Of a DNA stretch of 64,000 nucleotides, positions 61,951-64,000 are shown piece after piece. Both the position numbers and the translations under genes were made by a program. The notes below the pieces were generated by a model. It did no database searches. It was not told the DNA's origin and saw nothing but the letters and a program-made list of their open reading frames with translations. The stretch covers positions 124,001 to 188,000 of the forward strand of contig CAZTOW010000011.1 of the NCBI GenBank assembly GCA_964615375.1. Direction: 5' to 3'. The stretch comes from CAZKWG01 sp964615375. GTDB lineage: Bacteria > Myxococcota_A > UBA796 > CAZKWG01. Position 1 is the stretch's first letter, and every line of letters starts with the position of its first letter.

Positions 61951-63288
61951 TCAGATCCCCGGCCGGGTGCCGCGGAGGATCGGGTGCGGCTCGAACCAGA
62001 CGGTGCCGTTGGCGTAGGGGAGCACATAGCTGCCCAGCAGCAGCTCCATACCCTCTGGCTTGCCGCTGGGTTCGCCGTGCTTGCGCACATGGCGGAGCTC
62101 ATCCACCCGCAAGGTGTTGAAGGTGACCAGGTACTCCTTACGGATCTCCTCGACCGCAGACGCGACCTGCTCGGGTCCGATCCTGCCCGCGCCCGTGCGC
62201 AGGGCCTCGCGGATGGCCCGGTTGCAGAGATGGATCAGGTCGCGGAGTAGCCCCCCGGAGGCGCCGAGCAGCGTCTTCAGCGCGTCCGGCTCGAAGATGT
62301 CCTCCGGGGTGAGCTTCAGGCGGCCGGCGCGCCGGGCGACGACCTCCCGCATCGCCGCGCGACCCTCCTCGACCCTCCCCTCCGACAGGTGCGCGCTCTC
62401 GACCGAGGGCGGCTCCACCACCACGTTGGTCAACCGCTCGCGGCGGAAGGCCCCGCCAGTCTGCTGCCACTCCGCGGAGAGCATCAGAGTGATCGGGGCG
62501 GTGTAGACGACGGGGCAGGCCGGGCGGGCGAGGCTGCGCGTCGCCGCGAAGAGGGCACGGATGGTGCCGAGATCGGTGAGCTTGTCCAGCCCGTCCACCA
62601 GCACGACCGGGGGGCGGATCTCGGAGAGCGCGCCGAGGACCTCGTTGACCGCCGCGATGAGCGTCTCCAGGTCGGCGTCACCATCGCGGAGCGGGCGGGT
62701 CAGCCCACCGACCGTAGGGGATCCCCCCGACTTCTTCAGGGGTGGGAGCACGGACGCCAGGGCCTGTGCTGCCCCGGTGGCCGCGCCGACCACCGCCGTG
62801 CTCCCGGGTGCCGCCAGGTTGGCCGTGAACAGCGCCACTCCCTTGAGCAGGTCCCCTGGCGCGACTCGCAGACCCTGATCGCCCATCACGCCCTGGAAGG
62901 CCCGCTGGAGCCGCTCGACGGAGCCTCTGGGCACCGGCTGGCTCCAGTGTTCACTGGCGGCCTGAATCGCCGCGGCGCCGATGAGGAAGAGGACCTCCGC
63001 TGCGCTGATCTCGTTGATCTGGGCGGTGGACTGGTAGACGTCCAGGCCGACCACGGCGTGAGAGTCCCACAGGAGCCGCCCGAGCTCGAGCAACTCCGAG
63101 CTCTTCCCGCAGCCGAAGGAGCCGCAGACGATCCAGCGCGCCTCAGGCTCGAGCTCGAGATCCTCCATCACGGCGCGGGCGACGGCGCCGGGCCGCTGCA
63201 CGTAGAGATCGAGCTCAGAAGCCTCCAGCCGCGCTCGCGGATTGAAGAGCTTGTAGAGCTGACGCCACTGGGCTTCGGTGACCGGCAT
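61951..63288 (-). CDS. ORC/Cdc6-like AAA P-loop NTPase
   Basis: 445 residues. Opening YKLFNPRARLEASELDLYVQRPGA then Walker A VCGSFGCGKSSELLELG, Walker B PPVVLVDGLDKL and a C-terminal winged-helix-like region (LLGASGGLLRDLIHLCNRAI). The ELDLYV...SGKSSEL pattern is that of bacterial AAA16/ORC-type ATPases found beside effector genes. A hydrophobic Ala/Gly stretch (about 160-190) could contact a membrane. AGGAGAG before ATG 63288. Confidence 0.75.
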   Translation of the reverse strand: MPVTEAQWRQLYKLFNPRARLEASELDLYVQRPGAVARAVMEDLELEPEARWIVCGSFGCGKSSELLELGRLLWDSHAVVGLDVYQSTAQINEISAAEVLFLIGAAAIQAASEHWSQPVPRGSVERLQRAFQGVMGDQGLRVAPGDLLKGVALFTANLAAPGSTAVVGAATGAAQALASVLPPLKKSGGSPTVGGLTRPLRDGDADLETLIAAVNEVLGALSEIRPPVVLVDGLDKLTDLGTIRALFAATRSLARPACPVVYTAPITLMLSAEWQQTGGAFRRERLTNVVVEPPSVESAHLSEGRVEEGRAAMREVVARRAGRLKLTPEDIFEPDALKTLLGASGGLLRDLIHLCNRAIREALRTGAGRIGPEQVASAVEEIRKEYLVTFNTLRVDELRHVRKHGEPSGKPEGMELLLGSYVLPYANGTVWFEPHPILRGTRPGI

Positions 63289-63313
63289 GGGTCTCTCCTA
63301 TCCCGACCGCCCC

Positions 63314-63943
63314 CTAACGTCGCCCCTGACCCCGGATCTCCTCCGCAAACGCCGCGATCTCCTGCAGGTTCCGGTCCGAGGCCACCGGGATCCCCAGCCG
63401 GCGGATGAAGCTGGACAGCACGCCGGTCTCCAGCTTGCCGCGGCGCTCGGCCAGGGCGCGCAGGATGAGGGCGCGCTCGCCGTCGCGATCGGCGCGGGGG
63501 ATGGGGGCGCCGCTCTCGTCGAGGCCGGCGCGGGCGAGCAGGCGGGCGGCGTGCTCGTACTGGTCGTCGGCGAGGGCCAGCAGGCTGCTGGTGGCGGCGA
63601 TGGCCTGGTCCGGGTTGAGCCGGGTGGGCCCGGGGATGGCCACGCCGAGCCGCAGGGCGGTGACGATCTCCTCGGTCAGCCGCGCGCCGCGGGAGCCCGC
63701 CAGCCCGCGGAGGCGCTCGACCTCGCTCATGACGCGCTGCAGCACGATGGAGCTCGCCGGGAGCATCGTGCCGTCGGGCGAGGAGGCCGAGTCGTCCACG
63801 GCGCCCTCGTCGATGTGGACGGGCTCCGTGGGATCGTCGTCCGCGAACGCCGGCTTGATGGAGACCGTGGACTCCTCGTCAAAGGAGACGTAGGGCTCGT
63901 GCTCGCCCGGCTTCTTCGTGGGGTCCTCGGACGACCTGGGCAT
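63314..63943 (-). CDS. Hypothetical protein with acidic disordered N-terminus
   Basis: 209 residues, not recognised. The first 70 are acidic and low in complexity (DDDPTEPVHIDEGAVDDSASS); the rest is helical, with RLTEEIVTALRLGVAIPG and a Leu/Ala-rich repeat-like middle. Two ATGs in tandem (63946, 63943); AGAGG spacing favours the second. First gene of the unit with the two NTPases; likely adaptor or sensor, but that is a guess from position. Confidence 0.65.
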   Translation of the reverse strand: MPRSSEDPTKKPGEHEPYVSFDEESTVSIKPAFADDDPTEPVHIDEGAVDDSASSPDGTMLPASSIVLQRVMSEVERLRGLAGSRGARLTEEIVTALRLGVAIPGPTRLNPDQAIAATSSLLALADDQYEHAARLLARAGLDESGAPIPRADRDGERALILRALAERRGKLETGVLSSFIRRLGIPVASDRNLQEIAAFAEEIRGQGRR

Positions 63944-63966
63944 CATGTACCTCTGGGCGGTCTTGG

Positions 63967-63995
63967 ATTCTCCGGCCCCGGGGGGCGGATGTCAA
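63967..63995 (-). promoter_or_regulatory. Promoter of the three-gene NTPase operon
   Basis: On the minus strand TTGACA (63990-63995), a 17-base spacer and GAGAAT (63967-63972), followed by a short leader to the first gene. The -35 is perfect and the spacing ideal. Confidence 0.6.
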
Positions 63996-64000
63996 CCCGA

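Overview
The window is very GC-rich and densely coding, with short intergenic gaps. TGA is the dominant stop codon and GTG, TTG and possibly CTG starts occur. A MYXO-CTERM-type tail (a Gly-Cys-rich motif, a hydrophobic helix and a terminal Arg cluster) follows an Asp/Glu-Thr-Gly linker. With it come Ser/Thr kinases fused to PEGA, SUMF1-like or AAA/TPR modules, many lipoproteins and the order rpiB-glyA-nrdR-ribDE-ribBA-ribH-nusB. Together these suggest Myxococcota or a close deltaproteobacterial relative. No insertion sequence, prophage, integrase or CRISPR array is visible. No gap over 300 bases lacks a gene.

Region by region. 1-10 kb: the end of an oligopeptide-type ABC ATPase gene, a B12-binding radical SAM enzyme, prmC with a DUF393 protein, and a minus-strand unit of a ferrochelatase-like protein followed by an alpha-2-macroglobulin split over two overlapping genes. 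10-18.6 kb: an EEP-family membrane protein, a cupredoxin-like lipoprotein overlapping a large Asp-box surface protein, a DEDD exonuclease, a membrane aspartyl protease-like protein, two unknowns and a Uma2-type nuclease. 18.6-26 kb: a DUF1304 protein, two overlapping membrane-bound alkaline-phosphatase-superfamily genes, an MBL hydrolase and two lipoproteins. 26-36.6 kb: an orphan response regulator, an FKBP protein, a kinase-AAA-TPR protein carrying a cluster of hairpins, a Ski2-like helicase, a tRNA-Gln/tRNA-Glu operon with clear promoter and terminator, and a kinase-PEGA-SUMF1 protein. 36.6-50.8 kb: gltX, a lipoprotein, a cysteine-less radical SAM-like protein, then a long plus-strand housekeeping run (DUF177, rpmF, acpP, fabF, rpiB, glyA, nrdR, ribD, ribE, ribBA, ribH, nusB), two membrane proteins and an A-type Fe-S carrier. 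50.8-60 kb: a cysteine-repeat lipoprotein, a WD40-like protein and three tandem GH57 proteins. 60-64 kb: a three-gene minus-strand operon with a NACHT-like and an ORC/Cdc6-like NTPase.

The riboflavin block supplies flavin from GTP-derived and ribulose-5-phosphate precursors, but its bifunctional RibBA has lost the zinc cysteines of the GTP cyclohydrolase II half. Several proteins look like pseudo-enzymes with intact folds and lost catalytic residues: the radical SAM-like protein, the ferrochelatase-like protein, the middle GH57 and the RibA domain. The strongest candidates for new biology are the NACHT/ORC operon at the right end, the in-frame hairpin cluster in the kinase-ATPase gene, and the split lipoprotein macroglobulin. 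All assignments come from reading sequence motifs; no database search was run.
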